A DNA stretch of 64,000 nucleotides from Caenorhabditis elegans (taxonomy: Eukaryota; Nematoda; Chromadorea; Rhabditida; Rhabditidae), in assembly GCF_000002985.6 (NCBI RefSeq), contig NC_003284.9:13144001-13208000 (forward strand). The letters are read 5' to 3'. Positions 34,586 through 47,245 of this stretch are shown here, piece by piece. The first letter of the stretch is position 1; every line of letters begins with the position of its first letter. Made by a program: the position numbers and the translations under genes. Under the pieces are notes generated by a model. The model did no database searches and had not been told where the DNA came from. It saw only the letters and a program-made list of their open reading frames with translations.

Positions 34586-37500
34586 GCACGGGAGAGTCCT
34601 AGGACAAGTGCACCGCCCATCTGAGGTGATTTGGGCGGAGCCGAAGGTAAAGTGTGAAAGATTTGAAGAAGAAAGAAATGAGCTCTTGATTGGATTACAA
34701 CAAGACAGAATCAAATGATTTCAAAAGGGGGATTGAGAAAGTGAATCCAAATTTATTCTGATATGGATGTGTAAAACAGCGTTTTTCCTTCATAATGCTA
34801 TAATTGGATCAAGTTTCGAATGCTTCCGTTGTATAATAAGAACCCAAATTCAATTTTTTTACGCTGAGCTGATCTCTTGACTTGTGCTCCCCATTATATG
34901 GCAAACCTGATTCCTTATTTATTTACATGATTGACTTTTATGTAGGAGGATTGCAGAACATGGAGCATAACTTTCTAAAGGTTGATGTGCCGAAAACCTA
35001 TAATTTTATTTCTCAGCAGGACATTTAACATCACATTTGCTTTAAAAAAGTTTTCTTGGAATGCTTAACACCTTTCCCAAAGTTAAGAAAGAAGACACAA
35101 TTTTAAACGGAATTGGAAATTTCGTTATTATGAAAATTATGAAACCTTATTGAATTCTAGTAAAATATGTTCAACCGAAATTAAAATTTCTTTGAATATT
35201 AAGACTTCGCTCCGCGTCAAGAACATTTTACAAAATAAAAAATGGATCTTAAGAACCGATGCTCGGCAGATACCGAAATAAATCATAGGGATAATGTTAG
35301 AAGTATGTTGAATAACATAATACGTCAAAAAAACCAACTTTAAAAAGTCTAACCGTTTTCCTTTTTGGAGCATGACTAAATAAGGAACACTCAAAGCTCA
35401 TGAGAAGAATAGGTAATTTTCGAAAATAATTAATGCTCAAAAAATAATTAAAAAGTTGTTTTTTTAAATCAATCAAAGAGCCAAAATTTACAAAATACAA
35501 TACATTAACTGTTGTTTTTTATCCGTGTACAGCGTAGATTTATGAGTTTCTGTACTCTGTCAAATTGATAAGCAAGAGATAGACAGTGCCAGTGTGAAAA
35601 GTTGAAGGTCACCTATTGTGATCATTGTGGTATCCGTCTTGCAAGCTTAATCTTCAACATGTCACAAAGAAAATCTGAGCTTGAGAGATTTAACCTTGCA
35701 CTATTGTCTAGAAGCCCCTCACAATAAAGCACAGAATCCAACAATGTACAAAAATCTGTCCATCCAGATTTTCAATATGCTCTTTTTTTTTGAAAATATT
35801 TTTAAACTCCACAGGAGAGATATGAAAAACTCTAAAAATAAGGTATGCGGCAAATTTTCCTAAAAAGGTAATTTGTGACTTAAAAATTTACCATTTGACT
35901 TATGGCTCCAAAATTATTTTTGATGTTTCATTTGTTACAGAATATATCCCAAAATGTTGGGTAAATTAACGCTTCGGATTGGAAATTCTGTTCATCATGA
36001 ACAAAAAAGTATATTTTCGGCATTGCAATACCGCGCTTTACTGAACTACATATAAACGAATTAACGCTCATATTTTCTACAACTTCCTACTTTACTAATC
36101 TTGTAGACATCCTCCTTTTTTTCCTACATTTGTCAAAGATCTACTAATGTTACATAGTACGTTTACCTACAATAATTGTAGCTATATTCAGTACCTTGAA
36201 CTACCTTGTGATAAGATTTTAACTAAATTTAGACTTTGAGAAACAGAAAATTTGTATGTAATCCAAGAGTTTTTTACATGAAATCTGAGTTATTTGATTT
36301 GTTTTGTTGCCCGGCAACAATGGCAAAATTATTAGTTATCTACTTGACTTGCTACTAATCATATGACATTTGTGATAGGCTTTCATTAATACTCCTCCAC
36401 AAATTTATAAAGGAATTTAATCTTCTTTGAGCAACACTCAAAGAAGAAAAAAAAGCGTGCATATCTTTTTAAAAGTTGAAGAATTCTTTGAACCAAGTGT
36501 AGATACTCGAAAAGATCAAAAATTACAAGATCTACTGAGTGAAAGTTCTTCTTTTATGATCACCATGTCTAATGGTACTTGAAATTGGAGACAAAAAAAA
36601 CAGGAGGGATGTATGTTTCTGTGTCGAATTGCACATTTGAATCAACATCAGCCAATTGGGGGGAAACTAGGAATAATTCAGTGTGAACCTATGTTTTATT
36701 CCATTTTCTGTTTGCGTTTTAGTTTTGAAATTTGAACGCATGATTCAAAAGCTCATTGCAGGTAAAGGACTTTGGTCTAGGGAAATGTGAAATTTTCATA
36801 AAGTTTTCATCGCAAAAAAAAACGTTTCATATGCGCATATTCTCATCATGGGAATTTGTGAGGGAGGTCGTGAACAACTACATGAATCAAGAATTCTTGA
36901 AGCTTAAAAGACTAAAAAACCTTTAATTTCTTGAAGATCAAAATAAGAGGCGTGAATTGGAGCTTTAAGTGGGACATCATGATCATTAGCAAGTCAAATG
37001 CTTCTCTTGAGTGGCTATTTCGTTCTCGCACGTTTTAAGGAACATTTTTTTAAATTGGATAAAGAGCAAAACCGCTGGAATGTACCGTCATAGTTAATGG
37101 TATTCAGAAAAAAAATGAACAAATTGAAATTCAGTCTATATCTAATTCTGGACTGTAGTTTCTATCTGAAAGTAATCAAAATTAGGAAAATTCATTATTG
37201 TTCTTATTTTTTTTCTTTGGTATGGTTTTATATGTGAAACCATCATCGTTTTTTGTTTAAATGAAATTTGTAACAAAATATAATAAATTTTACATAGCAA
37301 TATAAAATTTGAAAAATTGAAAAGAAACAAATTGAAAAGAAACATGATTGTAATTTTCCTGTTTGAATACTAAAATGAATATCCTTATCCTGACAGAAAA
37401 TAATTTCATTGCAAAAAAAACAATGCACGCTGAAAAAACAGCAATGCCGTAATAATTCCAAAATGATTATATAAATGTGTCGGCTACTTAAGCAAATATT

Positions 37501-38462
37501 GCAATGTTTATGTTTTAAATAGAAACTCACGGAAAGTTTACAAGAACTGGTCACTTGTGTCTTTGTTAAAAATATTGATGAAAATCAATGTTATTTAATT
37601 ATTTACTGTTGTATTTTCAAATCATTATACACATGAAAACGAGATTCGAAATTAGAATTATAGAAAACCTGAACTCCAGCAAACTAGAAATATTTTTTAA
37701 ATTCTGTTGAAAACGATCTGAAATGACTGAATACGCTCTTCCCATTGAAAAACAAGGATGTGCAAAAGGTTCCGCCCACCCAGTTCATAATTACCGTTTT
37801 TGGGAATAACTTAATTTTATGCGAGCTACTAATTGAACAATATCTGTGTCAGTGTCAACATATCCTTCCTGATGGACAAAACAGAAAACAGGGTGCTGGT
37901 ATTATACGAATATGATAATTTTCTTACGAATTTTGATGACGCTCTGCAATTTTCTTCTAAACAACTGGAGGAGTAATCCGGAAAACATGTGAATGTGTAC
38001 CTCCGGTCAATGGCCACTTTCGCAATTGGCACCTTGACGTCAAGGATTATCATGCCCCTATTCTTGTCAATAACCTTACGTTTACCCTTTTCTATGCACG
38101 TAATCGGCATTTATTGTTAACAAAAAGTCTTTATTCGCATAAAAACTTTAAAGGGTGAGATGAAAAGGGATTGGTTGTATTGCAGATTAGCGAGTTTCTG
38201 CGAAACCGACCAAAAAAAAAGCCGTGTCCCTAGGCAACATATGCAGCAAAGAATTCTAAGGTTCAATGCATCATTTGAACAGAATGTAAAATTGTAAAGA
38301 TGAAGATTAATATTACAAGATTAAGCAGAGAATATTTCTAGAATATTAGAAAGTTGTATAGAAGGTTGAAATAAAAAAAGACATTTAACTAGCAATTACG
38401 AAAATCCATCCCAAATGCTAATCCCATACAGATTCCCAGAAAGTAACAGAAATAGTTTCGGC
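34586..38462. other. Intergenic region, no supported gene
   Basis: Contains the nlp-3 upstream region and, at its right end, the 3' UTR of the lectin-like gene, with - strand AATAAA signals near 38110-38115 and 38130-38135. No frame here has splice or domain support. Confidence 0.5.
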
Positions 38463-41400
38463 TTAACGACGCGCGCCACCTTTTGCCCAAGGTTTCCAGC
38501 CGTTTGGAGCTTCACCACCACCTCCACCGCCACGGACCGCCTGTAAAAAGAACAAGATTAGGGGTATGAGACGTAAAAGTCGATAAGACACCAATTAGGG
38601 TGATTTTAAAAAAATGGATAAGTCACATACATATTTGTGCTCTATTAAATGGCATAATGAAAATGTGTTGTATTAAAATTTATTTCAGCGTATTCAGGTG
38701 AGCTTAAAAATTGAGCAGGGCTATTAAAAGCAATGCGCACAATTAAATTAACAGTGCAAAAATGGTCAATATCATAGAATAAATTTTTGAAAGAGTTTTT
38801 AGCTTTATGATTATGCCATCATTATTGCTACTACAAAGACAAATTTTTGTCGTTAAAAAAATGCTAAAAAAAACAATAGCAAAAACTTTCTAGCAGTAAA
38901 ATAAATTATATGTGTTTAAAAGCTTCCTACTATTTTTTTGGCTAATGAGCGATTCTCGGTTGTTTGAGATTTGATAGCCTGGTACTGTACAATTTTCAAC
39001 AACCGATGCGTTTTTGTTGAATTGAATGATCTACATTGTCGTGTGCTTTAAAAAAAACATCGAATTTATATATTCAGACTGCTAATTTCAGGTCTTGAAG
39101 TTTCCTTAAAAGATGTTACAAAATGCCTTTGTTCAATCTTATTTTAAGTTTATCTTTTCAAAGTACCAGAAGCCGATAGTCCTCCGTTAACCAGAAATAA
39201 AAAAATTTGCAAACACTTTGGCATTCAAGTCAACTCATATCTCGTACCCCTCCAAGTCTTCCCCTGGCAGCTCTCATTCCAACATCATCTTGTGGAGCTC
39301 TTCCAGCACCATCAGCTGCTGGAGCAGGAGACGGCCCCCCAAGGTTTGCAAAAGGATTGTTCGATGCCCCAGAAACCGGAGATTTTGAAGGAACAGGTGC
39401 ATTCGCAGGGGTTGGCGATGGCATTTCGTTGAGCCGTCTGGAAGTTTTATTTTTGACGGTTCCTAGTCTTGTGTTAAAGAATTGTTCAATGACATACTGA
39501 TTCTTCAATGTTGGATGAGGATCTAAAGCTGCATTTGGAGACAGATTCGGTCCGTCATTGTTTCCTGGTCTAAAAAATTAAATTCTACAATTGTCGTCAG
39601 AATTCAAAATACCTTCCACCCGACGCTCTTCGCTCACGCGGTGGTGACGGAATCCGTGCTCCATTTTCTTCCTCAGACTCATCAGCAATTGGGGAGAATC
39701 TGCAAGGAAACAACACAAGGGTCAAAAAAATGTCAGAATTGTTAAACACAAATTAGTGTGTCTCACGTCATTCTTTTTGGGGTTCCATTATTTGGTTTTC
39801 CAGCTGGGATTGGTGGTGATCTTTAAGTGTTCAAGATTATCACAGGGCTTCTTCAAACTATAAGAATATCATTAACGAACCTTAATCCAGATGGATCAAA
39901 CTCCTCATTATTCGAAGCATTGTTCGGCTTCTGCTGCATTACTGGAGGAGGCACAGTGTTTCGGCTTTTGTTGACTGGCAACGGAATGTCATCATGCGAT
40001 TGTGGCTCCGGCATCATTGGCTTCGGATTTCGAGAGAAATTTAGAGGGATCATAGGAGCTGGCTCAACGACGTCACCTAGGGGAGCAACAGAGCGTGCGC
40101 CAGGGCTCTCTGGCATTTCAATCGGGATATCGGCAGCAAGATCTTCCTCGATTGGATCCTCAGTAGCTGGGATGAACATCTTTTTTGGTTTTTTGACAAC
40201 CTTCTTGCGTTTCATCACTGGGGCCGCAACCGGGACCGGCATAATAGTCGAAAGCTCAGTATCCATAGGATCGGTCATGGTTCCTAAAAATCAAATATTT
40301 TTTTATTGTAGATCTGAATAACTGAAATGCAAAAATTATCACTATACTGAAATAAAGTGAAGATGGTAGCCCTAACGACTTCTGATATGGATACTGATAT
40401 CTGATATGGAGAATAACTAACGGAACTCAGAAAAGTGCATAAGACTGTAATGTTTATTTATTTTTTTCCCAAACTACCTATTTCACGAGTGGTTGGTTTT
40501 TCTGGCATGACGTGGATGATCTCCTTTGTATGGAATCCATAAACCGATTCGTGCTTCTCTGGCACAGTTATGTACACTGAAATTGTTAAGTTTAGTATTT
40601 TCTTTTTAACACAGAGTGTAAACTCTGCTACAGTACAGGAAATCAGTTAGTATACTATTTTATGAAAATGCCAAATTGTTGAAGATTAAAAAAAAATTCT
40701 GAAACTAATTCACCTGGTTCTGGCTGAATTGCCGGTGGTGGAAGAATTACGGCCTCTGATTTCTCAACATCGTAGTCCATTTTTCCAGGAGCCACAATAG
40801 GGATTGGAGCAACAACAGAACGGTTTGGAAGAATGGGATCGCGTATTATGAAACAATAAAAAATTAGTACCATTTCATGGTCCCTGTGTGTATTTAAAAA
40901 GTTAGTTTTACAATTACATTTTTTTTTTCAGATAATTTTTTCGGGTATTTTTTCATGGCATCATCTGTACTTACTCTTTCTCGCGTTTACCGGGAGTGCA
41001 GAACATACATGCATGCATACAACAGTGACAAATACAGCAGCACAAAAACAGGAGAAGTCCGATGAGCAACAAAGCCAGCATGGCTCTCCAATCGACGCAC
41101 ATTCCAAAGATCTTCCATTGATTCTTCAAGCATCCAGACTTCTCGGAGCAAGCACTAGCCGCTGTAGTGGCGGATACATCACCTGCTGAACACTTGCAAG
41201 TAGTTGTTGCCGATCCGGAACCAGATCCCCCTTGTCCATTGCCTGCGGCTGTGGTTGATTGAGTAACTTTTATGGTGAAAAGTGAAGAAGTTGCACCTGC
41301 AGTTGATGACGAATAGGATTGCGTTGATGATGACGTTAATGAAATGTTAGAAGTTGTTGAAGAGACTGGAGTGGTGGTGGATAGGAAAGTTGTTGTGCTA

Positions 41401-44400
41401 GAGCAGTTGGCGATGATGCTACAGTAATCCTGTTTTTGCAGTGCTGTAAATAATTATCTTTTTTATAAAGAGTCAGTTTGAAAAAATTAAATTGTCTTAC
41501 GTCTATCACAAAGAACATTAGCATCGATAGAGCAAGAATCGAAAACAAGGCCGCTGGAAGAAGTTTTGATGTACGCACAGGTAGTAGTTGAAGTTGGCGT
41601 CTGCAACAGCTTCATAACGAATAAAGAAAACATATGAAAGTACCATGTCTTTTTCACATTAAATATTAAATTGCGCAGGCCTGACAGAAAGCAAATTCTT
41701 CACCATAGTAGCAACAAAACTTTGAGAGATGTTAAACCAAAATTGGAATAGAAGTTTGATTGAATTTTGAGAAAAATCGAAACAAAGTCACATGATGTTC
41801 TGGTTTGTTGCAAGTGTTTACAGAGGGTAAAACACCTGGAGCTTGTGTATTTTCATAATCAAATCGACTTGTTAGTTTTATTTTTGGCAAAAAAATCTAG
41901 AAATCGGAATTGTGAATTTTAAGAATTAAATTCGAACGGTTAATGTTCTTCCCCCGCGTACATAGAAACATTATCTAAAAGTTTGGTGTTGCTACTTGAA
42001 ATTTTGTATACCATATTAGATTTTTTGGTTTTTAAAACATAATAATCCCTAAAATTAAATAAACATATGTTTTGAAGTTGTTTTTGTTGAATTTTCAACA
42101 ACTTGTCCTTACATTGGAAAACCCTGTTGTATTGGCGACGACCTCATAAAAATTGTTGCTCTGACAAATTGCTCCATATATAGGTATCTCTGTATTTCCA
42201 GCCACAATTCCGGTTAGAACAGGCAAACTTGATTGTTTTTGAACATAGTTCAAAATTTCTTCGTAGTTGATATCCAATGGATGTCCAAGATGTCCGCCAA
42301 CAGCCACACAGGCGTCATCGGCAGATCCCCAAGTGGCTTCAGATCTCGATTGGATTTGCCAGCAGTGCTCCTGATCAGTTCCGTTAACTGTTATTCCGGA
42401 GCACGGACAAGTTGCTCCAGCCGCTGCAAATTTGATTTTCGATGTGATGAACAGCTGTCCTTTTACTAGGAAATTGATTGAAAGTGTTCTTGAACAAAGT
42501 TGTCAATTTTGCAACGTTGTCTAGACAAAGTTTTGTGCTAATTTTTATAATTTATAATTATTGAATGAGTTTTTTGAAATCAGAAGCAAATATAGCATGT
42601 TCAATGTTCAATAAAGATTGTAATACGTAAAGAAAATCAGCCTACATTTTGAATTAACATTTTATCTTTAATTAGAAACGTGATAATCATTCCAGAACTA
42701 TCAAGTTTAGGAAAATACCTATTTTTATTTGAACCTATATTAAAGCATTTATAAATTATTTGTTTGCGTTTAATCTATTTTCAAAAAGAGAAGTTGTAAA
42801 ACACAAGCACCTTGTCAATTACTTTTCTCAAAATAGTATTGGTCGTAAAGTGTGCAGAGACTTAAAATTTTGCAACGTGAAATATTGTTTTTAAAGTACG
42901 TAACACTCAGCGTACGAAACTGGTTTTACAAACTTACATACATGCACATTGAACTTTCTAAATTTCCAAGTTTTTGTTCTATGTAAGTTACAATGTATGC
43001 ATTTTTTCCGGCAAAATTTATGAAACACGTATTTCGAAACTCAATTTGAATGTTGAAGAGTAGTAACAACTCACATTTTTTAATCGCACATTTTCAGAAA
43101 TTTGTGTGAAAGCACAATTTTCAACCTCAAATCACATTATTTTTCACACACCCTCTTGTATTGGGAATGCACATAAGATCCTCATTCTATTTCCAAAAAA
43201 AATTAATAACTCAGGGAATCAAAAGCCATTTTAAAATCAATGATAATTATTTCTTTTCAGATCAAAATTTTGAAAAGCCTTAGAAAAACATTCAACGACC
43301 CAATAAAGCTTTCACATTTACCTCAATTTCCCACGATCTTTTTAACTTTTTAATATATTTTTTCCAGGGTAATTCTCATAACAACAGCTGACACAAAAAT
43401 GAGAGCAAATAGATATAAAATAGAGTAGGCCATATCAAAAGAAAATTGCTCGAAAAATTATGAAATTGGACACAAAAACCACTCCCACCTCCACCCTCGC
43501 CACCTCCAACCAGGATTTGGGGCACCTGACTTTAATTTCTCTCTGCTTTTCGTTTTTTTTTCTCATTTTTCTTCGCCTTTTTCTCTGATTCTGAAGCATG
43601 CCAAGCTTTTTCTTGATTAAATACTACCGCGTGGAGAAAAACCGATTTTTCGACTTCTGGCAGTCGCTTTCTGCTTCTCGCATTGTCTAGAATGCATCTG
43701 TGCCTAGTTTAACTTGTTCCATATTTTAAAATTTTTTGAACTAACATTTTACAGCATACTCATTTTAGTGATATGTACCCTAACCCCATCAATATCGTTT
43801 TCACTTCCTTATGTGGAATGCAAAACTTGATGTCAGTATTCCAAGTTTTTCACTTGTCATCACGTGATTTCCTAATAGTTAATACTTATATTTTATTAGT
43901 TTTTGGTATTTCCGATAGATTTTCGTGCCAAGGTACTACGGTAACCAGTCGTGTTAAAGACACGCAACTTTTGTAACAAAAAAGGCACTGATAATACCGT
44001 AAGATTGTTTAATTATAGAGAAAACTTTTTTACTAGTTGGTGTTTGATTAAGTAATTTGCAAGAAAATAGAATAACGTGAAAAACTGCATAAAAATCGAA
44101 ATACATTAAGTAAAATAACGTTTTGTTTTAAACTTTTCTCATTTGAAAGATTTATGCTAAATTTTTTGCGCCATTAGTTTTAAAAATGTATGTTATCATT
44201 TCTGTTCTACTTACATAAACATAATTTTTCAAATATTTGCGTGAATTAAATTTAAATACATATTATTGTCTAACTGAGATTGAAACAACTTGGATTGTTT
44301 TCATAATAGGCATAAAACATTTTCAAGCTGCTGTTTGAATTTAAAATATTAAATGAAATACATTTTGAGTGGTACGTCATTAGTCTTACAAAATGTATGG

Positions 44401-45961
44401 CTCCGAATAGCTTAATCGCATGAAATTTTTACCTCGCTTTCTTTCCAGTCCATGGTGGCATGTGCTCGTTTTAGAAAGCGCCTAAAAGCAGGTGTCCATT
44501 GGAAAAAGGTGAACGCTTTTCGAGCAAAGATATCATTATTGATTACTTTCTAGTTTTCAAAATATCCGTACTAAAAAGAAACAAAGCAAAAATAAAATCA
44601 CTAAGGTTTTGCAAGGTTTTTTTTCATTACTTAAAATATTATTGTCACAAAAATATACAAATTTCCGGAAAGAAATTTTAAAATAACATTGATTAACTCA
44701 TGAAATTGAATTGTTCTGAATTTTAATTAATTTTCAGTTTTTTTGAACAAGAAATGTTTTATCGTATAATTATTAAAATTAATTGAAAAATTCTACTTTT
44801 GTAGTAAAATAGCTTAAAGTTTGAAAAATTTCAAAACTTGGCAACATGCTAAAAAAGGCAAAACAGTTTTTACTCATTTTTAGTATATTTCGACAGAATT
44901 CCCACTAGCTCAGCACCCTACTTGTGACTAGCCGCGACTATACCTCCTTTTAAAATTCATATTATGGAAAACGGTTTTCAAAAATTTACATAGTTTAGTG
45001 GTTAGACTTTGACCCTTCTATAAAGTAAATCTTACTGTAATTTTCGCGTTTACATTTATTGACATTCTTCATATTCACGTTATTATGTATTTGGCGAGTC
45101 CACATGTGTACATTTACTCTAGTTATTGCCTTCGAAAGTCTCCACCTCCCCCCTTATCAGAGTTTCGCGCCTTTACCCGAAACTCCGTTTTTCAATTAGC
45201 AATGGTGTGTCCAACGCTAGTCTTTTCTCATTTTTCATCTTCAAACTGCTAAAATCGACAATTGAGAGCAAACAAAATTGTCGAAAATCGGTGAGTTGTA
45301 GCTTATTGGAATACAAATTACAATAAGATATATTATACGCTACAAAACACATGCCTATGTGAGAAAAAATACGATTAGATCAGACACGGCTTGAATGAAT
45401 TTTGAAATAGTGAACTGATAAGTTTAGACACTAACGTCTAATAAAAAAGGTTTTAAAGCAAGCTGCAGAATAATTTTGCGATAACTAAGTATACAAGGAA
45501 ACAGCAACATAGTGAGAAGTTCTAGTAAAGATGTAGTCGAAGAAAACGTATTGTCTATTTAAACAATACGGTAGAAGGAATTACTGCACGTATATCTCAA
45601 TTACTATGCGTACGTTCTGAACTTTTCATACTTTTTGTTTTATATTCTGAAGTACGGTTGAGTACCGTAAAATAGTATAGTCCGACAAATGATAGTCCTA
45701 CTAAATTTCACTAAAAGCATGTCACTTTCTCACTTGATGTAAAGTTTCAACCACAATCAGAATAAAGTTTCATTATTTTTTTGAACTGATGGAAATTGTA
45801 GGGTTTTCTAAAATATATTTTAAACACTGTACTTTAGGTTTACTGTATCTATGAACAGAAACACACTCTAAAACTTTGAAGTGATTTTTTAAATAGTTAC
45901 TGAAATGTTTAAACTAACCTTTAAAAGTGAGCAAAAACAAGGAGAGCATCGAAATTCGCAT
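38463..45961 (-). CDS. C-type-lectin-like single-pass membrane protein
   Basis: Eleven exons: 45961-45919, 42423-42113, 41600-41501, 41443-40975, 40883-40714, 40576-40478, 40283-39881, 39820-39767, 39699-39613, 39569-39248 and 38540-38463. All phases agree over 2,136 nt (711 residues). Residues 1-17 are a signal peptide (MRISMLSLFLLTFKAAG). A divergent C-type-lectin-like domain spans about 18-151, with DDACVAVGGHLGHP and the closing NVLCDR. A Ser/Thr-rich stalk spans about 160-245. A membrane span at about 273-294 (MLALLLIGLLLFLCCCI) is followed by cysteines that could be palmitoylated. The remaining ~410 residues are a Pro- and charge-rich, probably disordered cytoplasmic tail ending in a poly-Gly segment and GGARR. 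It is likely a type I surface protein; ligand unknown. It may be the gene called cwp-5 in C. elegans, but I am not sure enough to assign that. The exon chain is firm; family assignment is moderate. Confidence 0.8.
42424..45918 (-). other. Long first intron of the lectin-like gene
   Basis: A 3.5-kb intron separates the signal-peptide exon from the ectodomain. A short signal-like frame beginning MAYSILYLFALIFV at 43433 (-) lies within it but cannot be joined in frame. The rest is AT-rich with no supported gene. Confidence 0.55.
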
Positions 45962-47217
45962 GATGTTGGTGAATGTCAATGTCAGAATAAGGGAATTTGT
46001 GTGGCGGACCGCGAGGCCGTACCCTAGTGTCTCATGGCGACGGTTGACGTTTTTATGGCAAAAAACATCCACGCGGCATATGCAGCGGAATATAGAATAA
46101 AATACACAAAAAAAAACATAAAAACGTAAAAATATGAAAATTGTTATGGATACGACTTTCAAATCGAATCTTATGATTCGTAGCTATTGTGCCTAAAACA
46201 AAAAAAACGCAGTTACTCAGGACAGCAAAGTGATCGTTAACACAGTTGTAAAAAATTCGAAAACATATCTCGTGACGGGATTATTATCAAAATGAAGTTT
46301 GATAGATCTTAAAAATTTCTGAATTGACGACGTAAAATTTAACTCATTATGCTGGTTATCAAAGAAAAATACTCGAACGTGTTCGTTTTTTTGTTTAAAA
46401 AAAACATTTATTTAAAAAAACCTCTATATAAAAAAATGTGTTTGAATAGCTTTACCTGGCATTCTTTTAAATTGATATTGGTTTTAATGAACTGTATATT
46501 TTCCCCCTAGCCCTCAATGTTTTATATTGCAAAACAGAAAATAAGTATTTTCCTGAATACCTCCATCAATTTTCAAGTTGCGTCAACCTCCAGATTTAAT
46601 CCCGAATTGTTTTTTTTTACCTATAAAATTTGTAATCTGTGAATGCATACTTTTGAACTGAAGTGCCGACTTTTATAGGAAAAAGATCCTTAATTTTCAT
46701 ATGTTACTCTTTATCTATAATATTTATTTTAACTCTTGAATGAGGGATGAAACTAGTTCTAATAACTTTTTACCAATTGGATAAACTTTAACATTTGACG
46801 ACTCAAAAGCCTTCAGAGTATAATAATGTGTATTCATTTTTTAAAATGTTTTCTGAGTTTAAGTTTTTACACTTTTTAATGAGAGATCAATTTTTAAAAG
46901 TAAGAACTGCGTAACTTCTTTTACAACTGTAAACTCTTGTTTTTTTGTTTCCAGTTTTAAATATGATTTTAGACGATTCTAGAAATATAATGTTTTTGTA
47001 TTATATACTGCTTGCTTCTTTTGTTTATTAATTTTTTGTATTTTTCCAATTTGTTTAAACAATTTTCTCAGTTGAATTTTTTATATAACGCGTTTATAGT
47101 TTTCTGATTACTTGGATTTGTTAACTCTCTTCTTTGATTTTTTTTCCATGTTATCTGTTTATTTTTTCGCTTCAGCGTTTAGATTTCGCCTAACTCATTC
47201 CGTCTCTTTCGTTTCAG
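45962..47217. other. Divergent intergenic region
   Basis: Shared upstream region of the lectin-like gene (-) and the Galpha gene (+), about 1.3 kb. A GC-richer block at about 45.99-46.09 kb lies just upstream of the - strand start. A GTTTCAG acceptor at 47211-47217 marks a probable trans-splice site for the Galpha mRNA. Confidence 0.5.
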
Positions 47218-47245
47218 GTGTATTGACTTTCAATGTTATTTTGAA

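Noticed and set aside
39207..40321. Long + strand frames at 39.2-39.5 and 39.8-40.3 kb
   Set aside because: Antisense shadows of exons 7 and 10 of the lectin-like gene, whose - strand splice chain is complete.
41336..41578. 80-codon - strand frame with a hydrophobic start over the lectin-like gene
   Set aside because: It reads through a real intron into the wrong frame; the spliced phase-1 join gives the Ser/Thr-rich stalk and the membrane span.
43371..43433. Signal-peptide-like frame MAYSILYLFALIFV on -
   Set aside because: All its GT donors are phase 0 while the ectodomain exon needs phase 1; the exon at 45961-45919 fits exactly.
46015..46055. Possible RFX/DAF-19 X-box (GTCGCCATGAGAC) upstream of the lectin-like gene
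   Set aside because: Only the left half and the central AT match; the right half departs from the consensus.
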